NCBI GenBank assembly: GCA_035644935.1 | Contig: DASQNO010000125.1 | Location: 1 to 64,000 of the forward strand | From: CADCVW01 sp035644935 | GTDB taxonomy: Bacteria; Pseudomonadota; Alphaproteobacteria; Sphingomonadales; Sphingomonadaceae | Direction: 5' to 3' | Length of the DNA: 64,000 nt | Part shown: positions 15,976 to 25,311 of the stretch, piece by piece | Layout of the letters: each line of letters opens with the position of its first letter | How positions within the stretch are numbered: position 1 is the first letter of the stretch | The notes under the pieces: generated by a model | Told to the model about the DNA's origin: nothing | The model's input: the letters and a program-made list of their open reading frames with translations, nothing else | The model's database searches: none | Made by a program: the position numbers and the translations under genes

Positions 15976-17052
15976 ATGGCCGAAGCTGTCGCCACTCCCG
16001 GACGCGGTGCCGTCGGCAATCGGGAAAGCACGCGTTTTCTCGCGCGTGGGCGTGACCTTTGTGACCTTTGGCTTGAAGAGCGGCTGCTCGTAGACGGCGC
16101 GCGCCCCGCTCCCCGGACCAGCGTTACGATCGAGCGGCCCCGCACGATCATCTCGCGCAACAACTCGCCCGACATCGGCTTCGACCGCTCGATCAATCCC
16201 TATCGCGGCTGCGAACATGGCTGCATCTATTGCTTCGCCCGGCCGACGCATGCCTATCACGATCTGTCGCCGGGTCTCGATTTCGAAACGCGGCTGTTCG
16301 CCAAGCCGGACGCGGCGGCGTTGCTGCGCGTGGAGCTTGCGAAAAAGAGCTATGCCGTCGCGCCCATGGGGCTCGGCACCAACACCGATCCATACCAGCC
16401 GATCGAAGGCCGCTACGGGATCACGCGCGCGATCGTGGAGGTTTTAAGCGAGACTCGGCACCCGCTGTCGATCACCACCAAGTCCGACCGCGTCGTGCGC
16501 GACCTCGACCTCATCGCGCCCATGGCGGCGGACGGGCTGGCGGCGGTGGCGGTCTCGATCACCTCGCTCGATCCCAAGGTCTCGCGCACGTTGGAGCCGC
16601 GCGCGCCACCGGCGGCCAAGCGGCTGGCGGCGGTGCGGACGTTGAGCGACGCGGGCGTGCCGACCTTCGTCGCCATTGCGCCGATCATACCCGCGATCAC
16701 CGATCACGAGCTGGAGCATATCGTCGAAGCGGCGGCCGATGCCGGCGCGCGGGGATGTTTCTACGTGCCGCTGCGCCTGCCGTACGAAATCGCCGATCTA
16801 TTCAAGGAGTGGCTTCGGGCGCACTACCCGGACCGCGCGGACAAGGTGATGGCGATCGTCCGGTCCATCCGCGGCGGGCGCGACAACGACCCGGATTTCT
16901 TCACCCGGATGCGGGGCAGCGGGCCTTGGGCCGATCTGCTGCGCACGCGATTTAAGATCGCGATGCGCAGGAACGGCCTTTCGACGACCTACCCCGAGCT
17001 CCGATGCGACCTGTTCCGACCGCCGGAGGGCGCGCAGATGCGGCTGTTCTAG
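15976..17052 (+). CDS. PA0069-family radical SAM protein
   Basis: 358 residues. The radical SAM cluster is C79-x3-C83-x2-C86 within NPYRGCEHGCIYCFARP. The immediately following THAYHDLSPG is characteristic of the PA0069/Rv2578c subgroup, related to spore photoproduct lyase-type enzymes. The biochemical reaction of this subgroup is not established. The C-terminal part after the barrel is soluble and contains RSIRGGRDNDPDFFTRM. The ATG at 15976 has only weak ribosome-binding potential. Its stop overlaps tail-to-tail by four bases with the acyl-CoA ligase gene. Confidence 0.9.
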   Translation: MAEAVATPGRGAVGNRESTRFLARGRDLCDLWLEERLLVDGARPAPRTSVTIERPRTIISRNNSPDIGFDRSINPYRGCEHGCIYCFARPTHAYHDLSPGLDFETRLFAKPDAAALLRVELAKKSYAVAPMGLGTNTDPYQPIEGRYGITRAIVEVLSETRHPLSITTKSDRVVRDLDLIAPMAADGLAAVAVSITSLDPKVSRTLEPRAPPAAKRLAAVRTLSDAGVPTFVAIAPIIPAITDHELEHIVEAAADAGARGCFYVPLRLPYEIADLFKEWLRAHYPDRADKVMAIVRSIRGGRDNDPDFFTRMRGSGPWADLLRTRFKIAMRRNGLSTTYPELRCDLFRPPEGAQMRLF

Positions 17053-18647
17053 CAGGTCGGAAGCTTGTGATCCTTGTACTGCTCGCGAAGCGCGGTCTTG
17101 AGCAGCTTGCCCGTCGCGGTGTGCGGCAGCGCCTCAACGAAGACGATCTCGTCAGGAAGCCACCAGCGCGCGACGTGACCCGACAGGTGCTCCAGGATCG
17201 CCTCCGGCGCGACGTCCGCCTCCTTCTGGCGCACCACGATCAGCAGCGGCCGTTCGTCCCACTTGGGGTGGTGCACGCCGATCGCCGCGGCTTCGGCAAC
17301 GCCGGGGCAGCCCATCGCGGCGTTCTCGAGTTCGATCGAGCTGATCCATTCGCCGCCCGACTTGATGACGTCCTTGGCACGGTCCGTGATCTGCATGACG
17401 CCGTCCGGGTGGATCACCGCCACATCACCCGTGTCGAACCAACCGCCCTCCTTGGCCGCCGGTCCGCTCTCATCCCCGAAATAGCGGGCGATGACCCACG
17501 GCCCGCGGATCTGCAGCGCACCTGAAGAAACGCCGTCGCGCGGCTGCTCGACGCCATCATCGCCGACGATCCGAAGCTCAACCCCGAACGGCACCCGCCC
17601 CTGCTTGACGACATAGTCGATCCGCTGCGCGTGCGACATGTCGTCCCAGCCGGCCGGCGGCGCGCCGGACGTGCCGATAGGCGAGGTCTCCGTCATCCCC
17701 CAGGCATGGCCGACGCGAATGCCGCGCCCCATGAACCATTCGATCATCGCGCGCGGCGCCGCGGACCCGCCGATCGTCACGAGGTCGAGCGCGCCAAGCG
17801 ACGCGCCCGTCGCGTCGACATATTTCATCAGCCCCAGCCACACCGTCGGCACGCCGGCGCTGTGCGTCACCCGCTCGGTCTGCATCAGTTCGCACAGGAC
17901 GTCGGGTCGGTAGTCGGCGCTGAACACGATCTTGATGCCCGCGATGGCGGCGGAAAACGGCAGGCCCCAGGCGGCGACGTGGAACATCGGAACGATGGGC
18001 AACGCCACGCTGCGCGCCGAGAGGCCGAAGACGTCGGGCGCGACCTCCGCCATCGCGTGCAGCACCGTGGAGCGGTGCGTGTATAGGACGCCTTTGGGGT
18101 GGCCCGTCGTGCCGCTCGTGTAGCAGAGCATCGCCGGGTCGCGCTCGTCGCCTTCGGTCCAGGTGAACGCGTCGCTTTCGTCAGCGATCAGCGCTTCGAA
18201 GCCGTCGTCCGCACCGGCGGGGTCGAAGCAGACATAATGTTCGATCGTCGGCCATCGTGGCTCAAGTCGCTCGATGATCGGCGCGAACGCGGCGTCGTAG
18301 AACAGGACGCGGTCTGCGGCGTGGTTCGCTATAAAGTCGAGCTGGTCGTCGAAGAGGCGCGGATTGATCGTGTGGACGACCGCGCCGAGACCGATTGTAC
18401 CATACCAGGTTACCAAATGGCGGCTGTGGTTCATCGCCAGCGTCGCAACACGGTCGCCCGGTTTGATGCCCAGGCGCGTTAGGGCGTTGGCGAGCCGGCG
18501 CGCGTCACGGCCGATGCCGGCCCAGTTCGTACGCGTCGTGCTGCCGTCCGCCCAGCGCGACACGATCTCACGGGCGCCGTGTTCGCGTTCGGCATGCTCG
18601 ATCAGGCGCGGGATGCGAAGGGGCCAGTCCTGCATTCCGCCGATCAT
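17049..18647 (-). CDS. Acyl-CoA ligase (AMP-binding, fatty-acid type)
   Basis: A 532-residue adenylate-forming ligase. The P-loop is YTSGTTGHPKG (176-186), then GWGMTETSP-like GHAWGMTETSP, the hinge TGDVAVIHPDGVMQITDRAKDVIKSGG split over motifs A7-A8, and a C-terminal catalytic Lys in TGKLLKTALR. The overall sequence is closest to medium/long-chain fatty acid-CoA ligases. It would activate fatty acids to acyl-CoA in the cytosol. I chose the ATG at 18647 because AGGAG sits eight bases upstream; the ATG at 18653 is too close. It follows dnaE by 11 bases on the same strand. Confidence 0.9.
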   Translation of the reverse strand: MIGGMQDWPLRIPRLIEHAEREHGAREIVSRWADGSTTRTNWAGIGRDARRLANALTRLGIKPGDRVATLAMNHSRHLVTWYGTIGLGAVVHTINPRLFDDQLDFIANHAADRVLFYDAAFAPIIERLEPRWPTIEHYVCFDPAGADDGFEALIADESDAFTWTEGDERDPAMLCYTSGTTGHPKGVLYTHRSTVLHAMAEVAPDVFGLSARSVALPIVPMFHVAAWGLPFSAAIAGIKIVFSADYRPDVLCELMQTERVTHSAGVPTVWLGLMKYVDATGASLGALDLVTIGGSAAPRAMIEWFMGRGIRVGHAWGMTETSPIGTSGAPPAGWDDMSHAQRIDYVVKQGRVPFGVELRIVGDDGVEQPRDGVSSGALQIRGPWVIARYFGDESGPAAKEGGWFDTGDVAVIHPDGVMQITDRAKDVIKSGGEWISSIELENAAMGCPGVAEAAAIGVHHPKWDERPLLIVVRQKEADVAPEAILEHLSGHVARWWLPDEIVFVEALPHTATGKLLKTALREQYKDHKLPTC

Positions 18648-18658
18648 CTGCATGTCTC

Positions 18659-21600
18659 CTATCCGACCAAGGCAAGTTGAGGGGGTGCGATCACGCCCAG
18701 CCGGACGCACGCGGACCCGACGATACGTTCGATGCGCGCCGCCAGTTCGGCGTCGAGATCGAAGTCGCGGCCGAGCAGCAACGTCGCGGTTTGCGTTCCG
18801 TCGTCGATTTCCGCGAGAACCTGACCCGATCCGCCGCGCGCGTTTCTGAGGTCCGCCGCGAGCAGCGCCATCGTGCCGGCGTCGCGGACGGTGACGACGA
18901 GTTCGACGCGCGTGCGGCGGGCGAGCGCCTCGAACGGCTGGATGCGCTTCACCGTGACGCGCGGCGCTTCCTCGCCGGGCCGGCGGTCGAGCTCAACCGT
19001 CAGCAGGCCGCAGCCGCTGACCTTGGCCGCGCTCTCGATATCGGCGGCGACCGCGTCGTCGAACACAGTGGCCTCGAACTGCCCGGACGCGTCGGACAGC
19101 GAGGCGATGAGGTAGCGCTTGCCTTTAGCGGACGTGCGCCAGCGCGCGTCCTCCACCAGCCCCGCCATGACCGCACCCGTGCGCCCGCCTTCGGCGCTGA
19201 TCGGCAACGAGGCGAGCGCGGAAAAACTCTTGGCGCCGTTCGCGTCCGCCAGATGGCGGTAGCGGTCGACGGGGTGCGCGGAGAAGTAGAAGCCGAACGC
19301 GTCCTTCTCGTGCGCCATGCGCTCGGCAAGCGTCCAGGGCGCGGCGCGGGGCAGCTGGATCGGCGCGGCGCCGCCGGCATCGCCGCCGAACAGCCCACCC
19401 TGCCCGCTCTCGCGCGCGTCCGCTGCTTGGCAGGCATGCGCCAGGATCGTCTCCGCGGCGGCGAACACCGCTGGGCGCGACGCGGTGATGCCGTCGAACG
19501 CCCCCGACGCGGCCAGGCTTTCTATCTGCTTGCGGTTGAGCACGCGCGGATCGATGCGGTCGGCGAAATCATCCAGGCTCTTGAAGGGTCCGTGCGTCAA
19601 TCGCTCGGCGCAGAGCTGTTCCATCGCGCCCTCGCCGACGCCCTTGAGCGCTCCTAGCGCGAAGCGGACGGCCACGCCGTCGCCATGCGCCTCGACCGCG
19701 AACTCGGCGGCGCTGGCGTTGACGCAGGGCGGCAGGCAGGCAACCCCGCTGCGCCGCATGTCGTCGACGAACAGGCAGAGCTTGTCCGTCAGGCTGATGT
19801 CGAAGCACATCGAGGCCGCGAAGAAGACTGTCGGGTGGTGCGCCTTCAGCCACGCGGTCTGGTAGGCGATCAGCGCGTATGCGGCGGCGTGGCTCTTGTT
19901 AAAGCCGTAGCCCGCGAACTTGTCGATGAGGTCGAACAGCGTGCTCGCCTCCTTGCGCGACAGCCCGTTCTTGCCGGCGCCGGACACGAAGCGTTCGCGC
20001 TGCGCGTCCATTTCCGCCTGAATCTTCTTGCCCATGGCGCGGCGCAGCAGGTCGGCCTCGCCCAGCGAGAATCCCGCGACGACCTGCGCGGCCTGCATGA
20101 CCTGTTCCTGATAGACGAAGATGCCGTAGGTCTCCGCCAGCACGCGCTCGAGCAGCGCGTGGGGGTAGGCGATGGGCTCCCGCCCGTTCTTGCGCGCGCC
20201 GAACATCGGAATGTTGTCCATCGGCCCGGGGCGGTAGAGCGAGACCAGCGCGATGATGTCTTCGAACGAGGTCGGCTTCACCGCCGCCAGAGTGCGGCGC
20301 ATGCCTTCGGATTCCAGCTGGAAGACGCCGACTGTATCGCCGCGCTGCAGCAGCGCGAAGACCGCCGGGTCCGTCCAGTCGAGCGCGTCGAAGTCGACGT
20401 CGATGCCCTGCGCGCCGAGCATCTCCTGCGCCTTGCGCAGCACGGACAGCGTCTTGAGGCCGAGAAAGTCGAACTTCACGAGACCCGCGGCTTCGACATA
20501 TTTCATGTCGAATTGCGTCACCGGCATGTCCGAGCGGGGGTCGCGGTAGAGGGGGACCAGCGCGTCGAGGCGACGGTCGCCGATGACGACGCCGGCGGCG
20601 TGCGTGGACGCGTGTCGCGGCAGGCCTTCGAGCTTCATGGCCAAGTCGAACAGGCGCTTCACCTGCTCGTCGTTCTTGTACTCGGCGGCAAGTTCGGAAA
20701 CGCCGTTGAGCGCGCGTTCCAGCGTCCACGGGTCGGTGGGGTGATTGGGAACCAGTTTGGCAAGGCGGTCGATGTGGCCGTAGCTCATCTGCAGAACGCG
20801 GCCGGTGTCCTTGAGCACGGCGCGCGCCTTCAAACGACCGAACGTGATGATCTGCGCGACGCGATCGTCGCCGTAGCGGTTCTGCACGTAGCGGATGACC
20901 TCGCCGCGACGCGTTTCGCAGAAATCGATGTCGAAGTCGGGCATCGACACGCGTTCCGGGTTGAGGAAGCGTTCAAACAGCAAGCCGAGCCGGATCGGGT
21001 CGAGATCGGTGATGGTCAGCGCCCAGGCCACGACCGAACCCGCGCCCGATCCACGACCGGGTCCGACGGGGATGCCCTCCCCCTTGGCCCACTTGATGAA
21101 GTCGGCGACGATGAGGAAGTAGCCGGCGAAACCCATGCCGGCGATGACCTCGACCTCGAAGTCGAGGCGATCGAAATAGACCTGCCGGTCGAACTCGCCG
21201 GGCAGCTTGGCCAGCCGCTTCTCCAACCCCGCGCGCGAGTCCCGACGCAATTGCTCGGCCTCGTCGGCCGTGAGCGTCGGCAGGATCGGCTTGCGCTTGG
21301 GCGCCGCAACCGCGCAGCGCTGCGCGACCACCGCGGTGTTGGCGAGCGCCTCGGGCAGGTCGGCGAACAGTTCGGCCATCTGCTCGGCCGGCTTGATCCA
21401 AGCCTCTGGCGAGGAACGCTGGCGTTCCTCGGTGTCGACGTAAGCCGAGGCGGCGATGCACAGCATGACATCATGAGCGCCGTGGAACGCGGGATCGGTG
21501 AAGCAGGCGGGATTGGTGGCGACCAGCGGCAGGTCGCGCGCAAACGCCAGCTCGATCAGCGCCGCCTCCGCCGCGATCTCCGTCTCGTCGCCGCGGCGGC

Positions 21601-22114
21601 AGAGTTCGATGTACAGGCGATCGGGGAAAAGGCGCTGCAGCGCGTCGGCATACTCCTCGGCCGGGCGGACCTGTCCCGCGGCGAACAGCCGCGCCAGCGC
21701 GCCTTCCGCAGCCGCGGTCAGCGCCAGCAGGCCATCGGTGCGCCCTTCCAGCGCCGCCAGCGTAACGTGCGGCTCCTGTTCTACCGGCCGGCCGATATGC
21801 GCCTCGGACACCAGCGCGCAGAGGTTGGCGTAGCCGGCCTCGTCCTGGGCGTAGAGCGCAAGCCAATCGATGATGGGCGGCCGGCCCTGGACCTCGCCGG
21901 GCCGGGCGACGCCAAGCATCGTGCCGATGATCGGCTGCACGCCCGCGGCGCGGCAGGCGTCGGCGAACGGCATCGCCGCGTAAAGCCCGTTGCGGTCGGT
22001 CAGCGCAGCGGCGGGGAAGCCGTGCCGCGCCGCGGTCTTGGCGATGTCCTTGGGATCGATCGCGCCTTCAAGCATCGTGTAGGCGGACAGGATGCGAAGG
22101 GGGACAAACGCCAT
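18659..22114 (-). CDS. dnaE: DNA polymerase III subunit alpha
   Basis: 1151 residues, the standard DnaE1 length. It has an N-terminal PHP domain (SAYTMLEGAIDP, then HGFPAAALTD) and a palm catalytic segment MPDFDIDF at about residue 390. The glycine-rich GPGRGSGAGS precedes it, fingers and HhH regions follow (GYGFNKSHAAAYALIAYQTAWLKAH), and an OB domain lies near the C-terminus. It is the replicative polymerase. In alphaproteobacteria dnaE usually follows proS-lolC-lolD, as here, which argues against the error-prone DnaE2/ImuC paralogue. An LprI-like lipoprotein gene separates it from lolD. Confidence 0.97.
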   Translation of the reverse strand: MAFVPLRILSAYTMLEGAIDPKDIAKTAARHGFPAAALTDRNGLYAAMPFADACRAAGVQPIIGTMLGVARPGEVQGRPPIIDWLALYAQDEAGYANLCALVSEAHIGRPVEQEPHVTLAALEGRTDGLLALTAAAEGALARLFAAGQVRPAEEYADALQRLFPDRLYIELCRRGDETEIAAEAALIELAFARDLPLVATNPACFTDPAFHGAHDVMLCIAASAYVDTEERQRSSPEAWIKPAEQMAELFADLPEALANTAVVAQRCAVAAPKRKPILPTLTADEAEQLRRDSRAGLEKRLAKLPGEFDRQVYFDRLDFEVEVIAGMGFAGYFLIVADFIKWAKGEGIPVGPGRGSGAGSVVAWALTITDLDPIRLGLLFERFLNPERVSMPDFDIDFCETRRGEVIRYVQNRYGDDRVAQIITFGRLKARAVLKDTGRVLQMSYGHIDRLAKLVPNHPTDPWTLERALNGVSELAAEYKNDEQVKRLFDLAMKLEGLPRHASTHAAGVVIGDRRLDALVPLYRDPRSDMPVTQFDMKYVEAAGLVKFDFLGLKTLSVLRKAQEMLGAQGIDVDFDALDWTDPAVFALLQRGDTVGVFQLESEGMRRTLAAVKPTSFEDIIALVSLYRPGPMDNIPMFGARKNGREPIAYPHALLERVLAETYGIFVYQEQVMQAAQVVAGFSLGEADLLRRAMGKKIQAEMDAQRERFVSGAGKNGLSRKEASTLFDLIDKFAGYGFNKSHAAAYALIAYQTAWLKAHHPTVFFAASMCFDISLTDKLCLFVDDMRRSGVACLPPCVNASAAEFAVEAHGDGVAVRFALGALKGVGEGAMEQLCAERLTHGPFKSLDDFADRIDPRVLNRKQIESLAASGAFDGITASRPAVFAAAETILAHACQAADARESGQGGLFGGDAGGAAPIQLPRAAPWTLAERMAHEKDAFGFYFSAHPVDRYRHLADANGAKSFSALASLPISAEGGRTGAVMAGLVEDARWRTSAKGKRYLIASLSDASGQFEATVFDDAVAADIESAAKVSGCGLLTVELDRRPGEEAPRVTVKRIQPFEALARRTRVELVVTVRDAGTMALLAADLRNARGGSGQVLAEIDDGTQTATLLLGRDFDLDAELAARIERIVGSACVRLGVIAPPQLALVG

Positions 22115-22188
22115 GCCTCGACTATGCGAGGCGTTATCGATTCTGGGAAGCGGAGATCATCGCCACTCGCGCGCCGCGCGGCGCCCCA

Positions 22189-23349
22189 TCACTGGTCGGC
22201 GAGGTCATTGATCTCGTCGATGCGGTCCTCGTAGGCGGCCGCGACGCAGGCCTCGTTGGGGCAGCGGTCGCGATACGCGAGGAAGCGCAGGCGGCTGGCC
22301 GACAGGCGTCGGCGGACCACGGGATCGCTGCTCGCGTTCGTGCGGTAATAAAGCGCGGCCATGCGACGGTCGCGGGCTGCGAGGTCGGGGTCGCCGCACA
22401 CCATCTTTTCGACCCGGCTGCGCGCGTACCGGCAATTGAAGCTAGGGCGGGCGGCGGCAGGCGCACGGGCGGTGCGCGTGGGGCGCACCTCCTCAGCCTC
22501 TTCGCCGCGTTCGTCCCGCTGCGCGGCGGCGATGCGTTCGGCCCTGGCGCGGCGTTCGGCGGCGGCTGCGGCAGCGGCGGCGCGCTCTTCGCGGACACCG
22601 GCGGCGGCCCGGGTTGCGCGCTCCGCGGCGGCGAGGCGGCGCGCGCGCTCGGTCGCCGGATCCGGCTTAACGGTCGCGGGCTCGGGTGCCGGGCGCGGCG
22701 GGGAGGACGTCCGGGGCGCAGGAGGTGGCGGCGTGCGCGGTTGCGGCACGGGAGGCGCGACGCGCGGGGCCGGCGTGCTGGTGATGACGTCGGGCTCGTC
22801 GGCCGCCGCGGGCGGCGTCTCGATCCCCAACGGCTCGATCGATGCCGTACGGGTGGCGCCGCTCGGGTCGAAAGCGGCCAGGCGATAAACGATCGGTTCG
22901 CCGCCATCGATTTTATACACGGTGCCGCTGCCGTCCGCCGCCGCCTGCGCCGAATAGGTGATGTCGGCGGCGAGACGTTGGCGCCCGTTGAACGCGGCAC
23001 CGGCGCCGGGCGGAAGCTCGACGATCATGCGCCCCGAACAGACCGTCAGGCCGAGCGCCTCGTCGCGGCTTTCCAGCAACGGGTCTTCCATGCGGACGAC
23101 GGATGCGTCGGCGAGCGCATCGAGCGCTTCGGTGTCGCGCTCGCGAATGCGCTTGGCCTCGTCGAAGGCGCTTTCCTTAAGCCGGGTATACGTGGCGTTG
23201 GCGGCGCACAGGCGCGACGCGGCGGAAGCGACCTTGGTGGTGGCGGCCTTACCGTCCTTCTCCTCGGCCTTCTTCGATCCGAGCAGGTCGCACCCGGCGA
23301 CGCCGACGAGCAACAAGGGAGCCGCCGCCAACCCTGTCCAATTGCGCAT
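22189..23349 (-). CDS. Lipoprotein with C-terminal LprI-like (DUF1311) domain
   Basis: 386 residues in three parts. A signal with lipobox VAGC (Cys20) leads into a globular domain with two cysteines (about 45-190). A long Pro-rich then Ala/Arg/Glu-rich linker follows (about 190-310), and a C-terminal LprI/DUF1311-type domain starts with SFNCRYARSRVEKMVCGDP and ends ECVAA-like NEACVAAAYEDRI. Cys pairing in this domain is typical of lysozyme-inhibitor-like proteins. The start lies two bases after the lolD stop, so it is in the proS-lolC-lolD operon. Its function in mucopeptidase inhibition or envelope integrity is inference. Confidence 0.75.
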   Translation of the reverse strand: MRNWTGLAAAPLLLVGVAGCDLLGSKKAEEKDGKAATTKVASAASRLCAANATYTRLKESAFDEAKRIRERDTEALDALADASVVRMEDPLLESRDEALGLTVCSGRMIVELPPGAGAAFNGRQRLAADITYSAQAAADGSGTVYKIDGGEPIVYRLAAFDPSGATRTASIEPLGIETPPAAADEPDVITSTPAPRVAPPVPQPRTPPPPAPRTSSPPRPAPEPATVKPDPATERARRLAAAERATRAAAGVREERAAAAAAAAERRARAERIAAAQRDERGEEAEEVRPTRTARAPAAARPSFNCRYARSRVEKMVCGDPDLAARDRRMAALYYRTNASSDPVVRRRLSASRLRFLAYRDRCPNEACVAAAYEDRIDEINDLADQ

Positions 23350-23351
23350 AA

Positions 23352-24068
23352 CTAACCCTCGCTTGAAACCGCGACGGCCCGCTCCTCCAGACGACCTTCG
23401 TGCAACCGCACGACGCGATCCATCTTGGCCGCAAGCCGGACATTATGCGTCGCAACCAGCGCGGCGCTGCCTTCGTTCCGCACCAGGCGCAGGAATTCTT
23501 CGAGGACGACATCCGCGGTCGCCTCGTCGAGATTGCCGGTGGGCTCGTCGGCCAGAACGAGCTTGGGGGCGTTGGCAAGCGCGCGCGCGACGGCGACGCG
23601 CTGCTGCTCGCCGCCGGACAGCTGGCTGGGGCGGTGCGTCAGGCGATGGCCCAGGCCAAGCGCGCCGAGCAAGCCGGCGGCGCGGGAGGCGGCGTCCGCC
23701 GGGGTGGCTCCGAAGATCAACTGGGGCAGCACGACATTCTCGGCGGCGTTGAAGTCGGGCAGCAGGTGGTGAAACTGATAGACGAAGCCCAGCGCGGTAC
23801 GGCGAAGCCGCGTGCGGCCTTCGTTGTCGAGCTGGGCCGCCTCCTCGCCCGCGATGCGGATCGAGCCCTGGAACCCGCCTTCGAGCAGCCCAACCGCTTG
23901 CAACAGCGTCGATTTGCCCGACCCGGAGGGACCGAGCAGCGCGACGATCTCGCCGGGCGCGACGTGCAGGTCGACGCCGCGCAGCACCTCGATCGTGACA
24001 TCGCCTTGCGTGAAGCTGCGCGTCAGGCCGGTCACGACGAGGGAGTCGTTGGCGGACGGATTACTCAT
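23352..24068 (-). CDS. lolD: Lipoprotein-releasing ABC transporter, ATP-binding protein
   Basis: 238 residues with Walker A GPSGSGKST (46-54), the ABC signature LSGGEQQRVAVARAL, Walker B LVLADEPTGNLD and the switch His (ATHN). The MacB/LolD subfamily fits both the sequence and the position. It powers extraction of outer-membrane lipoproteins from the inner membrane for transfer to LolA. The ATG overlaps the stop of the permease gene by eight bases. Confidence 0.95.
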   Translation of the reverse strand: MSNPSANDSLVVTGLTRSFTQGDVTIEVLRGVDLHVAPGEIVALLGPSGSGKSTLLQAVGLLEGGFQGSIRIAGEEAAQLDNEGRTRLRRTALGFVYQFHHLLPDFNAAENVVLPQLIFGATPADAASRAAGLLGALGLGHRLTHRPSQLSGGEQQRVAVARALANAPKLVLADEPTGNLDEATADVVLEEFLRLVRNEGSAALVATHNVRLAAKMDRVVRLHEGRLEERAVAVSSEG

Positions 24069-25311
24069 AGCGCAGGACCTGCACCGGATCGGTGCTCGCC
24101 GCCTTGAACGCGGGGTAGAGCGTCGCGAGGAACGAGAAGAGCAGCGCCATGACGACGATGGCGAGCACCTCGAACGGGTCGGTCTTGGACGGAAGCTCGG
24201 TCAGGAAGCGGATCGAGGGGTCCCAGAGGTTCTGCCCGGTCACCACCTGGACGAAGTTGACCACAGACTGGCGGAAGAACAGGAACACCGCGCCCAGCAC
24301 GAGCCCGGCGGCGATGCCGACCAAGCCGACGATGGTTCCGACAGTCATGAAGACCTTGAGGATGCTGTTCCGCGACGCGCCCATCGTGCGCAGGATGGCG
24401 ATGTCGCGCATCTTGGCGCGGGCGAGCATGATGAGGCTCGACAGGATGTTGAACACGGCCACCAGGATGATGATCGACAGCACGACGAACATGGCAATGC
24501 GCTCGACCTCCAGCGCCTCGAACAAGGCGGCGTTCATCTGCCGCCAGTCGGTGACGACCGCGCGGCCCGCCGTTTGCGCGGCGAGCGGGCGGAGGATTTC
24601 CCCCACCTTGTCAGGGTTGGAAGTTGTGATCTCCACCATGCCGACGGCGTCGCCGAGTAGCAGCAGCGTTTGCGCATCCTCGATCGGCATGACGACATAG
24701 GCGCTGTCGAAATCGTGGACACCGACCTCGAAGATTGCGGCAACATTGTAGAGCACCGAGCGCGGCACTGTACCGAAGGGGGTGGTGCGACCTTCAGGAC
24801 TAATCACGGTGATCGTGCCGCCGACCTTGACGCCGAGTGACTCGGCCAGCCGCACGCCTACCGCAACGTTTTCGCTGCCGGCGGTCAGTGTGGACAGGCT
24901 GCCGGACAGCACTTTTCCATTCAAGGTCGCATTGTTGCGAATATCCTCCACCCGCATTCCGCGGAGTAGAACGCCTTCTACGCGCCCGCTGGAAGTCGCC
25001 ATTAGAGGCTGGTCGATCAACGGCGTGGCACCTGTTACACCCGGAGTCCCTCGGGCCTCCTCGACGATCTGCCGCCAGTCGGAAAGACGACCGCCGTAGC
25101 CCTGCACAAGGGCATGACCGTTGAGGCCGACGATCTTGTCGAACAGCTCGGCGCGGAAGCCGTTCATCACCGACATGACGATGATCAGCGCGGCGACGCC
25201 GAGCATCACGGCGACGGTGCTGATCGACGCGACGAGGAAGATGAAGCCTTCGCCCTTGCCGGGGAGAAGGTAGCGCTTGGCGATCATGCGCTCGTAGCGG
25301 TTGAGGATCAC
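24061..25311 (-). CDS. lolC: Lipoprotein-releasing ABC transporter, permease
   Basis: 416 residues of the FtsX/LolCE family: one N-terminal membrane helix (FIFLVASISTVAVMLGVAAL, near 20-45), a large periplasmic MacB-PCD-type domain (about 50-270) and three C-terminal helices. Alphaproteobacteria typically use a single LolF-like permease here, usually annotated lolC or lolE, rather than the E. coli heterodimer; no second permease is seen. The GTG start at 25311 overlaps the proS stop as GTGA, so it is coupled to proS; the stop overlaps the lolD start. Confidence 0.92.
   Translation of the reverse strand: MILNRYERMIAKRYLLPGKGEGFIFLVASISTVAVMLGVAALIIVMSVMNGFRAELFDKIVGLNGHALVQGYGGRLSDWRQIVEEARGTPGVTGATPLIDQPLMATSSGRVEGVLLRGMRVEDIRNNATLNGKVLSGSLSTLTAGSENVAVGVRLAESLGVKVGGTITVISPEGRTTPFGTVPRSVLYNVAAIFEVGVHDFDSAYVVMPIEDAQTLLLLGDAVGMVEITTSNPDKVGEILRPLAAQTAGRAVVTDWRQMNAALFEALEVERIAMFVVLSIIILVAVFNILSSLIMLARAKMRDIAILRTMGASRNSILKVFMTVGTIVGLVGIAAGLVLGAVFLFFRQSVVNFVQVVTGQNLWDPSIRFLTELPSKTDPFEVLAIVVMALLFSFLATLYPAFKAASTDPVQVLRYE

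Noticed and set aside
18659..22114. Error-prone DnaE2/ImuC polymerase
   Set aside because: Length (1151), the proS-lolC-lolD context and absence of imuA/imuB neighbours point to replicative DnaE.
19685..22234. 849-codon plus-strand frame opposite dnaE
   Set aside because: Antisense shadow of dnaE, with low-complexity composition and no motif.
24061..25311. Missing partner permease (lolE) as a deletion
   Set aside because: A single permease next to lolD is the normal alphaproteobacterial state, so absence of a second gene is not an anomaly.
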